From NCBI RefSeq assembly GCF_001591825.1, contig NZ_BCVQ01000005.1:91523-155522 (forward strand): a DNA stretch of 64,000 bases, read 5' to 3'. The DNA comes from Rossellomorea vietnamensis NBRC 101237 (GTDB lineage: Bacteria; Bacillota; Bacilli; Bacillales; Bacillaceae_B). The notes under the pieces were generated by a model, which worked only from the letters and a program-made list of their open reading frames with translations, did no database searches and was not told the DNA's origin. A program made the translations under genes and the position numbers. This document shows positions 8,102 to 16,904 of the stretch, one piece after another (position 1 is the stretch's first letter; the number at the start of each line of letters is the position of its first letter).

Positions 8102-9157
8102 TTATTTCTTCACTTCATTCTTCACACACGCCATAACCGTATCCCCAAACGACCTTACGTCGGATAAGTAATCATAACCCTCCGGAGAGCCAAAACTATT
8201 AAACATACGAACTGCCACAATGTCCTCTTCTGGAATGACTAATAGGGTCACATTGGTAAATCCAAGTATTTGGTAGGAACCTTTAGGGACTTGATCACCT
8301 ATCTCTGTCTTTTTGGCGGATAAACCTTTGACGAACCATAAGAAACCATTTTGAGGTAAGTCCTTATGAAGGGTGGATGGACTCTGAAGAGAGGTGGCGA
8401 CCTCAATGATTTCTCTTGGAACTTTTTGCTTTCCATTCACTTTTCCTTTCTTCAAATGAAGGTATCCCCAGTATGCGAGCTCCCTGGTCGAGACATACAT
8501 GTTCATTTTGTCCCCTTCAGTGCTTTCACTCGTTTGCCAGTCTTTATCCCCTTCATAACGCAACATGACATCAACCAGCCTTTCGTGCTTCTGTGAATAC
8601 CAATCGGATTCAGTAAACCCTAAAGGGGTAAAGGCACTTTCATGAATGATGGCAGCAACTGATTTACCAGTTGTTCGTTTAACAATTCGGGTTAGAGCCT
8701 CGATCCCAATTTGCTTATAAGACCAGCTTGAGCCTGGAGTAAGCTCCCGAACGTCTTCATTCGACTCTTGTGTTAATCCATGGGTATGAGTAAGTAAATG
8801 TCTTATCGTTGTACCTTTCCAGACGTTCTCAGCAAGTTCAGGCAAATAGGATAAAACCGGATCATCTATGCTGTTGATGTATCCGTAGTACAAAGCATAC
8901 GAAACTGCAAAACCGATATAACTCTTCCTAACTGAAGCCACATGAAACTGAGTATCAGCCTGAACCGTTCTAGCGTCTTCTTTCCCTGACTGCTTCCCTA
9001 TGTACCGCTCTAACACAATGGAATCTTGATGAATGATAAGAGTGGAGGCTCCTGAACAGATGACATTATTAAACGTTGATTTTACGTGGTCAACTACTGG
9101 TGTGAAAATTGGATTGTCTTTGTGGTCAAGGATCAATTCGTGTTTAATCAGTGGCAT
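8102..9157 (-). CDS. Beta-lactamase-fold serine hydrolase
   Basis: The 351-residue protein resembles class C-like serine hydrolases. It has the SxxK motif SVRK (Ser75, Lys78), a Tyr at about 147 in GSSWSYKQIG, and the block GSYQILGFTNVTLLVIP near the end. There is no signal peptide, so it is likely cytosolic. Substrates of this group include esters and peptides, so beta-lactam hydrolysis should not be assumed. The start at ATG 9157 follows AGGAG by 6 nt and removes an N-terminal extension that would overlap fosB. It is 10 bp after fosB, hence a likely operon. A paralogue lies at 44344-45375. Confidence 0.8.
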   Translation of the reverse strand: MPLIKHELILDHKDNPIFTPVVDHVKSTFNNVICSGASTLIIHQDSIVLERYIGKQSGKEDARTVQADTQFHVASVRKSYIGFAVSYALYYGYINSIDDPVLSYLPELAENVWKGTTIRHLLTHTHGLTQESNEDVRELTPGSSWSYKQIGIEALTRIVKRTTGKSVAAIIHESAFTPLGFTESDWYSQKHERLVDVMLRYEGDKDWQTSESTEGDKMNMYVSTRELAYWGYLHLKKGKVNGKQKVPREIIEVATSLQSPSTLHKDLPQNGFLWFVKGLSAKKTEIGDQVPKGSYQILGFTNVTLLVIPEEDIVAVRMFNSFGSPEGYDYLSDVRSFGDTVMACVKNEVKK

Positions 9158-9167
9158 ACCTTCACTC

Positions 9168-9590
9168 CTACTCATAAAATTCCATATAAGGTTTAGCTTC
9201 CTTATAATAATCGATTCGATCGTGTAACGTGCCACTATGAAACTCAAATTTGTGACCATCAGGATCTGTGAAATATATTGATTTCTTATCAAGCCTGTCT
9301 CTCTTTCGACCTGGCAGAATGTTTACCTTCAAATTCGTTAACTCTTTATACGCCTGCTCAAAATCTTTTTCTTCAATCGAAAAGGCTATGTGAGTATAAG
9401 ATTGTGAGATTTCATTCCTAGGGATATCCTTTTCCTCATTCAAGGCAAGCCAGTGGCCATGAAGATCAAAGTAGGCTGTGGTTTTCCCTTTCACGAGTAA
9501 TTTTGCATTGAACACTTGCTTGTAAAAGCGGATGGAGCGTTCCAAGTCAGAAACAGAGAAGAGAAAATGATTTAGTCCTTTAATATTCAT
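9168..9590 (-). CDS. fosB: FosB metallothiol transferase, fosfomycin resistance
   Basis: The 140-residue protein follows the Bacillus/Staphylococcus FosB pattern closely: [65 protein letters not shown]. The metal ligands expected in FosB are in place (His8, His67, Glu116). FosB opens the epoxide of fosfomycin with bacillithiol in the cytosol. The start at 9590 (ATG of MNIKGLNH) follows AAGGTG by 6 nt. It is the first gene of a pair with the serine hydrolase and lies behind a family 2 repeat. Confidence 0.87.
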   Translation of the reverse strand: MNIKGLNHFLFSVSDLERSIRFYKQVFNAKLLVKGKTTAYFDLHGHWLALNEEKDIPRNEISQSYTHIAFSIEEKDFEQAYKELTNLKVNILPGRKRDRLDKKSIYFTDPDGHKFEFHSGTLHDRIDYYKEAKPYMEFYE

Positions 9591-9640
9591 GTAGTTCACC
9601 TTAATCCCTATTTTTATAAATCTTTCATTCAGCTTAATAT

Positions 9641-9722
9641 ACCAATTATTTCAAATTAGAGCCGCTTGCTCAAGAGAAATGTAATAACAAAAAAGAAGCT
9701 CATCCTGTTCAGGATAAACCTC
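9641..9722 (-). repeat. Repeat family 2 copy (terminator module)
   Basis: The block contains ACCAATTATTTCAAA, CTTGCTCAAG and a closing hairpin near AGCTCATCCTGTTCAGGAT. The same order of blocks recurs at 27114, 40136 and 50761. On the minus strand the hairpin plus T-run lies just after the GNAT gene at 9755 and can end its transcript. Confidence 0.75.
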
Positions 9723-9754
9723 CTTTAGCTGAGGACTCGAAGACATGATAGATC

Positions 9755-10282
9755 TCAGTTTTCTAAATCTGAAACTAGCATTCCATATACAATGCTGTCT
9801 GTCCATTCACCCTTACTCCAGAAATCCTGTGTGAAATGAGCTTCCTTCCTCATCCCTATTCGCTCACACAACTTTTGTGATGCCGAATTCCGTGCATCAA
9901 GGGTGGCTTGAATCCTATGTACTTCAAATTCTTCAAATAATTTTCTTACTAAATGACTAACTGCTTCTGTCGCATATCCCTTACCTGAAGTTTCAGCAGA
10001 AAAACTGTACCCAATTTCAACCGTATCCTTCATCCCTGTATACCATACAGATAAATCACCAATGACATTTTTGCGGTTCACCACAGCCAAACTTAAGCCG
10101 GTATCTTTAGTGAGAGAACTGTTCTTTAATTTTTTATCAAATGATTCCTGCATGGTTTCACGTGTCCATTTAGTATGTAGTAGGTACTTACACGTCTCAT
10201 CGTTACTGTATATCTTAAACACATCTTGTAAGTCAAAGCTCTTAAATGGCCTGATTGTTAATCTTTCAGTGGTAAATTCCAA
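9755..10282 (-). CDS. RimJ/RimL-type GNAT acetyltransferase
   Basis: The 175-residue protein begins with the classic MEFTTERLTIRPFKSFDLQDVFKIY of RimJ/RimL-like GNATs. It carries VEIGYSFSAETSGKGYATEAVSHLV (acetyl-CoA loop) and the ARNSASQKLCERIGMRKEA segment. Members acetylate protein N-termini, aminoglycosides or small amines; the target here is unknown. It is monocistronic. Confidence 0.85.
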   Translation of the reverse strand: MEFTTERLTIRPFKSFDLQDVFKIYSNDETCKYLLHTKWTRETMQESFDKKLKNSSLTKDTGLSLAVVNRKNVIGDLSVWYTGMKDTVEIGYSFSAETSGKGYATEAVSHLVRKLFEEFEVHRIQATLDARNSASQKLCERIGMRKEAHFTQDFWSKGEWTDSIVYGMLVSDLEN

Positions 10283-10397
10283 GAAAACCTCTCCTTATAG
10301 CTATTTGCCACTTACAATGGGTAGTCCCAAATCTATAAATTACTCAGCTTATTATGTAAAGTTTTATTATTCTTTAAAAATTTTCTTTAAAACTCAT

Positions 10398-11135
10398 TTA
10401 CTTCACACATAAAAAAGCCAATACGACAGGGATCCTTTGCCTTCTAACAAATTCCTCGTCGCTACTAAAATGTTCACGTTTTGGTGTCCCCTCACGTAAA
10501 TCCAACACTGTAAAACCTGCTTGTCTAAGCGCTGAAAAATATTGTTCAATCGTGCGATGATACTTAACTACTACTTTATCAATCCACGGCTCTCTTCTTT
10601 CACCATCAAGGAAATAATCATCGACAATCCAATTACCACGTTTATCACCGGTTTGCTTACTCGCAAATGACGAAGTGGTAAGGGGATGCTGGATACTAAA
10701 CGCAAATCTTCCGCCTTCTCTAAGCGTTTTATTAACATTTTGGAACAGTTGGTTAATGTCTGAAACATAATGGAATGCGAATCGGGATGTTACAAGATCA
10801 AATGCATCTTTCGGATAATCATACGTTTCCATGGTTTCATTGTGTATTGTTCCTTTTTGTTTTTGTTCAAGTAAGTTAGACCGAGCAGCTTCCACCATTT
10901 GTGCTGAACCTTCTACTCCTGTATAGTTTTTTGCCCCTTGAAGTATGAGTTCTTTTCCGAATGAGGCATCACCACAACCTAAATCTAAGATGCTTTTATT
11001 TTGAATCTCTCCAATTAATTCATAAATAAGTGGCCCTTCAATCGCATTATTTGGACTATCCTGTCTATTTCTTCTTTTCATGAAATTTGAAAAAAAATCC
11101 GATTGATCGTAAACGCTGGCTCCTCTGAATTCCAT
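10398..11135 (-). CDS. Class I SAM-dependent methyltransferase
   Basis: The 245-residue protein has motif I KSILDLGCGDASFGKELI, motif II GVEGSAQMVEAA and motif IV AFDLVTSRFAFHYVSD. The C-terminal part with PRLTTSSF-like and YHRTIEQYFSALRQAGF segments is typical of UbiE/small-molecule methyltransferases. The start is placed at the ATG of MEFRG (11135), since GGGAG is 8 nt upstream; the longer reading would need a TTG. Target unknown. Confidence 0.85.
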   Translation of the reverse strand: MEFRGASVYDQSDFFSNFMKRRNRQDSPNNAIEGPLIYELIGEIQNKSILDLGCGDASFGKELILQGAKNYTGVEGSAQMVEAARSNLLEQKQKGTIHNETMETYDYPKDAFDLVTSRFAFHYVSDINQLFQNVNKTLREGGRFAFSIQHPLTTSSFASKQTGDKRGNWIVDDYFLDGERREPWIDKVVVKYHRTIEQYFSALRQAGFTVLDLREGTPKREHFSSDEEFVRRQRIPVVLAFLCVK

Positions 11136-11487
11136 CGTAACATCTCCCAATCTACTACTTTTATTTATTTATTGTAAAAATTTTACTATGTATTGTCGCT
11201 CAATTCATCCCACGATACACAAATTAATGTATTTTAACACGAAATCCCATGTAGTCACAAGAGTTAAATTCCTAATTTTCAAAAAAATACATCTAAAAGA
11301 ACCATGTGGACGGGTCCCGTAGCATTAAGACGCCGGTAAAAGTGAAATAAGTTTGTTATTGTTGAGATATCTATATGCGAAGATTATCAGCTAGGTCTTT
11401 AGTAAAACCCCCCTTAATTGAAGAAGGGCAATCGACGGTGATCAATTAGCTTATCTTCCGTTATTGCCCCCGTTAACTTAATAATAT
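11136..11487. other. Gene-free stretch with a family 1 repeat
   Basis: This AT-rich stretch has no supported gene. Its right part (about 11407-11477) is a copy of the compound hairpin repeat: on the minus strand GTTAACGGGGGCAATAAC, a loop, GATTGCCCTTCTTCAATTAA, placed just after the stop of the small membrane protein at 11488. Confidence 0.7.
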
Positions 11488-11658
11488 CTATATAACCCAA
11501 GTAAGAAGAATTGAGATAATAACACTTTGAATGAGTAAAATTGAATATCCTTTTTTCTTGCCTGCTTTACCCTTTGATAAGTATGTATTTACTATAAAGC
11601 TGATTATACCTATTACAAGGAAAGTAAAAATAAATGTTAATACAAATTCGTAAGCCAT
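11488..11658 (-). CDS. Small membrane protein (56 aa)
   Basis: A short frame starts at ATG 11658 with an AGGAG site a few bases upstream. It encodes a 56-residue protein with two hydrophobic helices (MAYEFVLTFIFTFLVIGIIS and SILLIQSVIISILLTWVI) around a basic KGKAGKKKG loop. The order helix, basic cytosolic loop, helix is typical of small Bacillus membrane proteins. No family recognised. A family 1 repeat follows its stop. Confidence 0.65.
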   Translation of the reverse strand: MAYEFVLTFIFTFLVIGIISFIVNTYLSKGKAGKKKGYSILLIQSVIISILLTWVI

Positions 11659-11798
11659 TGCTCCTTCTCCTTTTTTGTTGACTTTTAAGAGTAAAATATA
11701 ATAATTACCTTAAACTGGTTGTTTAACTATCCTGCTCTATAATCAATAAAGAATATGTGATGGCCAACACCCAATGTTGCGAAAAAACAGTACTATTT

Positions 11799-12152
11799 TC
11801 ACTTCAGACGATCCACGTTTTCACTCATTCTCTCCATATTATCGGTTTCGAGTTCCTGATAAGCTCTGTATGCTAAAACTAAGAAAAATGCAGTTACTCC
11901 AAAACTAATTACAATTGCTGTTAAAATTAATGCCTGAGGGAGAGGATCTATATATCCTTTAGCAGAATGTTCACCCAGTAGGGGAGGTGCTTCTTCTCCC
12001 TTTGGTAATCCTCCCATTGTTATAAGCAAAAGGTGAACCGCGTGACTTAGAAGCCCTGTGCCGATAATAATTCTAAGTAGACTTTTAGAAAGTATTAAAT
12101 ATACCGCACACATCATAATTATTCCGATTACTATGGACATTAATATTTCCAC
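11799..12152 (-). CDS. mrpC: Orphan MrpC/NuoK-like antiporter subunit, copy 1
   Basis: The 117-residue protein matches MrpC (MnhC) of Bacillus in length and pattern: start [26 protein letters not shown], and [28 protein letters not shown]. In the Mrp complex this NuoK-like subunit works with six other subunits in Na+/H+ exchange across the membrane. None of the others (MrpA, B, D-G) is in this window, so this is an orphan. A GTG start follows a GGGGG-rich site. A second, closely related copy lies at 17491-17844, and the similarity continues into the upstream flank. Confidence 0.85.
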   Translation of the reverse strand: MEILMSIVIGIIMMCAVYLILSKSLLRIIIGTGLLSHAVHLLLITMGGLPKGEEAPPLLGEHSAKGYIDPLPQALILTAIVISFGVTAFFLVLAYRAYQELETDNMERMSENVDRLK

Positions 12153-12174
12153 TCAAAATCCCCCTGTTCTTCTG

Positions 12175-12236
12175 TTATCCTGTCCTTTATTAGAACAAAG
12201 GGCGACTACTTGTTCAGCAATCGCCCCTGTTACTTG
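12175..12236 (-). repeat. Family 1 compound hairpin repeat
   Basis: On the minus strand it reads ACAGGGGCGATTGCTGAAC, AAGTAGTCGCCCTTTG, TTCTAATAAAGGACAGG. It sits between the gene at 12247 (after its stop) and mrpC copy 1 (before its start). The central GCCC can pair either left or right. Confidence 0.75.
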
Positions 12237-12246
12237 AATATAGATA

Positions 12247-12555
12247 TTAGTGTGATACTGGATTAATCGCAAGATAAATAGCCATAAATATGCTAAAACA
12301 ACCTAACAGAAAGAGAGTTGTAAGGACGACCTTTCTACCTATTTGTCCAGTGAAGTAGATATTCACTAAAAGATAATAGATAAAAGCACTTCCAACAATA
12401 CAGTACAAAAATTGTTTGGTGTCCTCGGTGGAAGGGAGTGGAGTTGTTATATTAGTTAATGCTGTCCCAGCAAATATGAATAGTCCTAATATGTTTAGTA
12501 ACCTTCTCATACTCACATCTTTTTTGGTATGAGAAGGTTGAAAATTAGTTTCCAA
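12247..12555 (-). CDS. Small membrane protein, three to four helices
   Basis: The product has hydrophobic segments LLNILGLFIFAGTALTN, QFLYCIVGSAFIYYLLVNIYF and VVLTTLFLLGCFSIFMAIYLA. No catalytic motif and no known family. The start is uncertain: a TTG at 12555 follows GGGAGTG by 5 nt, while an ATG 15 codons later (MRRLLN) would give a shorter, more hydrophobic N-terminus. It is followed by a family 1 repeat. Confidence 0.6.
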   Translation of the reverse strand: METNFQPSHTKKDVSMRRLLNILGLFIFAGTALTNITTPLPSTEDTKQFLYCIVGSAFIYYLLVNIYFTGQIGRKVVLTTLFLLGCFSIFMAIYLAINPVSH

Positions 12556-12713
12556 AGTGACACTCCCATTTTAAATACTTTACTAACTATACGTATTTAT
12601 CGAACAAAAGTTTCAATTATTTATGTATTTATTCAACAATTATACCTTTTAATGGAATAAACCTCTCCTTTACTAGGACAAGTTAACCTGGATTTGACGT
12701 TTTAAAATATCAA

Positions 12714-13001
12714 TCAGAAAACTCTGTAAAACGTTGCGGTTAGCTTCGAAAGAAGTTGAGGTAGTGGGACACCGCGATCAATGAAGAATATCTCACAAAT
12801 AATAAGAATTAAAAAACCAATCAAGGTAGATACCCCAAAAACCACTGTCCATGTTTTGCTATCTCCAGCTAAATTTACATTTTTATTATTCTTCTTTCTG
12901 TATAAACTTTGCGCCATTCGTAGCCGTTGATTTTTATCTTGTTTGTCGGAATTATAATCTATATTCCCTTCTTTCAACAAACAACATATTGGTGAATACA
13001 A
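12714..13001 (-). CDS. Single-helix membrane protein, paralogue of 25279-25518
   Basis: The core KQDKNQRLRMAQSLYRKK, then a single membrane helix (VVFGVSTLIGFLILIICEIFF) and IDRGVPLPQLL is clearly related to the protein at 25279-25518. In that paralogue the start codon is an ATG directly before NSAKQDKNQ. Here the matching codon is TAT, so no good start exists at the equivalent place. An upstream TTG at 13001 has only a weak ribosome site. It may therefore be poorly translated or decayed. Role unknown. Confidence 0.55.
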   Translation of the reverse strand: MYSPICCLLKEGNIDYNSDKQDKNQRLRMAQSLYRKKNNKNVNLAGDSKTWTVVFGVSTLIGFLILIICEIFFIDRGVPLPQLLSKLTATFYRVF

Positions 13002-13556
13002 GAACTCAAATACTTTTCTATCCTATCGTCACTTCAATAGACCATCTAATAAAAATTTATGGTTGATTTCACAACCCTGCTCATAAACATAACTGACAAA
13101 TAATTTCTCCCATTTTCTAGATAACTCCTAGTGTATCTCTTTTAAATAGTAACGCCCTCTAACCAGACACCCAAGAATCATTTTGAAAGCAAGAACTACA
13201 CCAATTTCCTCTAATGGAATAATGATAATGAGATACCCTAGAAAGCTTGCTGCTATTATCAAGAATAATAAAAACAACGAAATAACCTCGAAAATACTTA
13301 TAAAGAAACTGCCATCAACCTAATACCAATTATTTCAAAAAACTTAAACTTACTAAATATAAAATTAATCTTCTTGGTGAGGGTGCTATATTTCTAGGGT
13401 GATTTAGAAGCATTTTAAGTATGCTGTGTTTTAGGTTGAATATAAACCATTTAAAAAGCTCAGAATGTCCTCTGAGCTTTTCAATGCAATCCTGTACCCT
13501 TTCTAAATAAACAGTCAAGTATAATGCCATATAAATGGCTGTGGTTCTGTTACACA
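13002..13556. other. Gene-poor stretch, possible membrane-protein remnant
   Basis: No convincing gene. On the minus strand about 13132-13322 is an open frame of 62 codons with membrane-like content (LLFLIIAASFLGYLIIIIP) but no start codon with a ribosome site, which looks like a remnant. A short piece of repeat family 2 (CCAATTATTTCAAA) is at about 13323-13340. The 75-codon frame at 13330-13557 crosses it and has no protein-like pattern. Confidence 0.5.
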
Positions 13557-14642
13557 CTATTTATAAGTTTTACTATATAATTTATCGTGTTTCTTATCTC
13601 TGATAATAATGATATAAGGTATCTTCTCCAAACCCACTTCTTTTCTTTTAATTTCCGTCACCTTATGTGCATATTCCTCAATGACAGCTGCCTGATCTTT
13701 ACCTTCCTTTCCTTTCCTCAGTGATGTTTTAATGATGATTTGCAAAGGTTGGGGATGGAAAGAATAAGCAAATCCTCTTACTTCGGTAAAGTTCTTGTTG
13801 GTTTCATTCATGATTGAATCGAATATTGGATACCAATCGCTTTCTGTCTTTTTAATTTGTGGTACTCGATCAACCGCTACTTTGTATTGCAAGTCGCTCT
13901 CTTCGTCTAAAGTTCTCTGGATATTTTCCTCCAAATGAGTTTTAATCTTCTCGAATTTATCTTTTGACTCAGCAATAGTAATCGTAAATATCTTTTTACC
14001 TCTACTTATACTGATTCCTTCTGACTCATATCCGTTCTGTTTTAATTTCTCTAAAGCAATATTAAAGAATTCTTCTTCCATTTCCATTCTTTCTTTCTCT
14101 TTATTAGATATAGGGACCCTATTTAACTTCCCAACTTTTACTTCTAAGTTGTATTTGATAATATCATGTTTCTGTGCATATTTTTCAACAGTATTCCGGA
14201 CTTCTTTTTCATGTTGATCCTTTACTCGTTTATCATCTACTAAAACTAACATGAAAGGTGGATCACTTGGGAATTTTTGCTTCATGCTCACATCGATAAT
14301 CCCTGTATCTTCTTTTACCAATTCTTTATACAAATCATGATAAAATCCTTGTACATCTTTCTTTCTTTCTTCAGTATCGTTCATACTTTTGTATATTTGA
14401 TCAATGTAGGGGATTTGTGACAATACTTTGGCCATTGTAGGAGAGACTAAACCTGACCCTAGAAACAGTCCGATTACAATAATGGCCGCACCGGCAAGAT
14501 AACTAATTTTCTTATTAATAGAAAAAGTGGGCTTACTGTTTTCCTCCAATCGGTTAAAGACTCCCTCTTTTATTCGATTAGACGTTTCCTTATCATAAAC
14601 ACTCTCATATCTAGCCTTTATATCTTTTAATTGTTTATCCAT
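13557..14642 (-). CDS. Probable anti-sigma factor, membrane-anchored
   Basis: The 361-residue protein has a short charged cytosolic N-terminus (MDKQLKDIKARYESVYD...), one membrane helix at about residues 47-66 (ISYLAGAAIIVIGLFLGSGL), and a long extracytoplasmic part. That part holds three related blocks with VKVGKLNRVPIS/YKVAVDRVPQIK/TEIKRKEVGLEKIPYIIII, similar to DUF4030-type domains in Bacillus. It overlaps the ECF sigma gene by 16 bp, as sigma/anti-sigma pairs do. It likely holds the sigma factor at the membrane until a signal appears. Confidence 0.75.
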   Translation of the reverse strand: MDKQLKDIKARYESVYDKETSNRIKEGVFNRLEENSKPTFSINKKISYLAGAAIIVIGLFLGSGLVSPTMAKVLSQIPYIDQIYKSMNDTEERKKDVQGFYHDLYKELVKEDTGIIDVSMKQKFPSDPPFMLVLVDDKRVKDQHEKEVRNTVEKYAQKHDIIKYNLEVKVGKLNRVPISNKEKERMEMEEEFFNIALEKLKQNGYESEGISISRGKKIFTITIAESKDKFEKIKTHLEENIQRTLDEESDLQYKVAVDRVPQIKKTESDWYPIFDSIMNETNKNFTEVRGFAYSFHPQPLQIIIKTSLRKGKEGKDQAAVIEEYAHKVTEIKRKEVGLEKIPYIIIIRDKKHDKLYSKTYK

Positions 14643-15184
14643 GAAGGAGACACTCCTTTCTCAAGAAGGATTTTTCTCAATGCTTCCCTACCCCGGACTA
14701 ATCTTGTTTTGACTGTATTAGGGTTAATTTCTAATGCTTCGGCTATTTCATTAATTCTCAGATCATGAAAATAGTGTAAGATTATGGCTTCTCTGTACTT
14801 CACAGGCAACGTCAATACAGACTCAAGAAGTAAGCCATTTTCATCCCTTTTTAAAACCGCTTCCTCTGAACTCCCACTGCGCTGCAGATTTTCAAAGAAC
14901 CATTTCGGGTACTTTAATACGTTGAAACTCTTTCTTTTTAACATATCTTTCGACGTGTTGACCGTAATTCTATAGATCCAGGATTTCAAAGAAGCCTCTC
15001 CCCTGAAACCATCAATTGATCTATAACACTTTATAAATACTTCTTGTGATATGTCCTCAGCCAGCGATTTTTCCTTCACAAAAGAATAGGCCAGCAAAAA
15101 AACATCCTTCTCGTATTTATTCATCAATTCTTCAAGCATTATTTTTTTATTCGTATTATTCCATTGGCTTATTTTCTTCTCCAA
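14627..15184 (-). CDS. ECF sigma-70 family RNA polymerase sigma factor
   Basis: The 185-residue protein has sigma region 2 (ELMNKYEKDVFLLAYSFVKEKSLAEDISQEVFIKCY...FRGEASLKSWIYRITVNTSKD) and region 4 (LPVKYREAIILHYFHDLRINEIAEALEINPNTVKTRL). This is the complete ECF architecture. It starts at a TTG (15184) with AGGTG 8 nt upstream. The gene for a probable anti-sigma overlaps its end. A candidate self-recognised promoter lies upstream (15209-15238). Confidence 0.9.
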   Translation of the reverse strand: MEKKISQWNNTNKKIMLEELMNKYEKDVFLLAYSFVKEKSLAEDISQEVFIKCYRSIDGFRGEASLKSWIYRITVNTSKDMLKRKSFNVLKYPKWFFENLQRSGSSEEAVLKRDENGLLLESVLTLPVKYREAIILHYFHDLRINEIAEALEINPNTVKTRLVRGREALRKILLEKGVSPSWINN

Positions 15185-15208
15185 CTATTTGCACCTGCCT
15201 TCCACTAT

Positions 15209-15238
15209 TAAGACTTAGTAGGTGTTGTTATGGTTTCA
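15209..15238 (-). promoter_or_regulatory. Candidate ECF-type promoter of the sigma operon
   Basis: On the minus strand TGAAAC is followed about 16-17 nt later by AAGTCTTA, close to the TGAAAC-N16-CGTC pattern of Bacillus ECF sigma factors. It is 25 bp before the TTG start. This suggests autoregulation. Confidence 0.45.
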
Positions 15239-15256
15239 CTTATTAATTTATTTTCA

Positions 15257-15296
15257 TAAAAAAAGTATTGAAGTTTAAAATATAAACTTCAATACT
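15257..15296 (-). terminator. Terminator between the SEDS gene and the sigma operon
   Basis: The stem AGTATTGAAGTTT/AAACTTCAATACT with a short loop is followed by seven T on the minus strand. It is about 150 bp after the SEDS gene stop and insulates the sigma operon from it. Confidence 0.8.
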
Positions 15297-15446
15297 ACTT
15301 AACCACAAAGTGGGTCTTATTTTGATTTCATCTTCAAATAACTTCCCCTATAATGGAATTAGGCTTGTTATTTAGTTGGAATAATTCCTACTATACAACA
15401 TTCCATAAGTATTATTATATTTAATTCAACACAGTAAATCCTTCAT

Positions 15447-16607
15447 TTAATCATTATTACCAAACATATAAACATTCGTTGTTGCGGATATATTATTAAT
15501 AATACTCAAAGCTAATATAGTACCTAATACAGAACTCCCTCCATAACTTAACATAGGTAGAGGTATTCCGGTTATCGGTACCAACCCAATGACCATCCCA
15601 ACATTTTCAAATATATGAAAAGTTAGCATCGAAATGACTCCCGCACCGATTAGGATTTCGTAATCTCCTTTATTTTTCAAAGCAATAGTTATTATTTTAT
15701 AAATTAAAATAAAGTATAAGCATAGAACAAAGGATGAACCCAGAAATCCGAATTCCTCTCCTATTACAGTAAATATAAAGTCTGAATGAGCTTCAGGAAC
15801 TGCCACCTCTCCATCATAAAAACCTTTTCCCATAATCGTCCCAGAACCAGCAGCTAAAATCGATAATCTCAGTTGATACCCTATGCCCTGCCCATTTCCA
15901 AACGGATCCAACCAAGAATAAATTCGATCAAGTTGATACTGATCTAAAAACATCAATAATAAATCTGGTCTATAAATAAAAATGAAAACTAATAAAGCAA
16001 TAATAGTAATCCCTATAAAAGTAAATAAAAAGAGTATATGTTTATTTATCCCCGAAATAAATAACATTCCAATCATAATACTCATCATAACCATCCCCGT
16101 TCCCGCGTCGGGTTGTTCTAAAATGAATGCCAATGGGATAAGTGTAAAAGAAAATACTTTGAAAATTAAGAATGAATCGGAGGATAGGGTCTTTTCTACG
16201 TGTTTATCATTATGTGTTTGGATAACATGTGCTAAAAAGAGTATTAAAAAAACTTTCATAAATTCTGAGGGTTGTAAGGATCCGAAGCCAGGAATCGAAA
16301 ACCACGCTTTGGTTCCTTTTATAATGGGTGCAATACTAGCAGGAGCTACCATTAAAATGGCAAGCAACAAGACACCAAAGCCAAACAAATAGGGAGACAA
16401 CCTCCTTATTTGCTCAAAATCAAAATAGTAAACAATCGATGTAATGATCATTCCACCAATAAACCATATAGACTGCTTTAAAGCAAAATTCTGATCATAG
16501 GGTAGAAACTTTTGAGAACTATAGATTGATACGCAGCTTATTGCCATAAAAACAAAAACGATAAATATTAAGTCTAAATCAAATTTCTTGAATTTACTAG
16601 TTTCCAT
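15447..16607 (-). CDS. SEDS-family protein (RodA/FtsW-like)
   Basis: The 386-residue protein has about ten membrane helices and SEDS landmarks: GTKAWFSIPGFGSLQPSEFMKVFLILFLA, LEQPDAGTGMVM, AHSDFIFTVIGEEFGFLG and the C-terminal GIPLPMLSYGGSS. SEDS proteins polymerise lipid II glycan strands with a class B PBP partner. No PBP lies nearby, so this is probably an accessory RodA-like copy. AGGAG is about 6 nt before the ATG. The neighbouring ECF sigma pair could link it to envelope stress, though the terminator between them argues against one transcript. Confidence 0.88.
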   Translation of the reverse strand: METSKFKKFDLDLIFIVFVFMAISCVSIYSSQKFLPYDQNFALKQSIWFIGGMIITSIVYYFDFEQIRRLSPYLFGFGVLLLAILMVAPASIAPIIKGTKAWFSIPGFGSLQPSEFMKVFLILFLAHVIQTHNDKHVEKTLSSDSFLIFKVFSFTLIPLAFILEQPDAGTGMVMMSIMIGMLFISGINKHILFLFTFIGITIIALLVFIFIYRPDLLLMFLDQYQLDRIYSWLDPFGNGQGIGYQLRLSILAAGSGTIMGKGFYDGEVAVPEAHSDFIFTVIGEEFGFLGSSFVLCLYFILIYKIITIALKNKGDYEILIGAGVISMLTFHIFENVGMVIGLVPITGIPLPMLSYGGSSVLGTILALSIINNISATTNVYMFGNND

Positions 16608-16904
16608 AAAAGCTCCTGCCTTTTTGTGAATATAAATTTAGCTATACAAAGAAAAAGGTGGAGTCACCTTCCTGGTTCTCCATCTTTTCCATAATTGTTA
16701 TTTACCTTTTTGAGAACTTATAAAGAAAAGAATAGCTAGAGCAAAATTAATAATACCAATTGCCAAAAAGTAATAATAAAAAATTCACCTTCAATTGTTG
16801 GAGAATGCTAGTTAATGTTCTAAATATTTCAAAATAATTTCCTCCTCATTATTTAGACGAAGCATTCAGAGATTTGGTTTCAAGTCATTCCTAAATTATT
16901 TACT
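16608..16904. other. AT-rich gap without a supported gene
   Basis: A frame on the minus strand around 16700-16790 encodes a short hydrophobic stretch (LAIGIINFALAILFFISSQKGK) but has no usable start codon. The first 60 bp past the SEDS start may hold its promoter. Nothing else is seen. Confidence 0.4.

Noticed and set aside
13330..13557. Minus-strand open frame of 75 codons
   Set aside because: It overlaps a piece of repeat family 2, lacks a supported start, and has no domain-like content.
16690..16790. Short hydrophobic frame ending ISSQKGK
   Set aside because: No ATG, GTG or TTG with a ribosome site at proper distance; kept only as a possible remnant.
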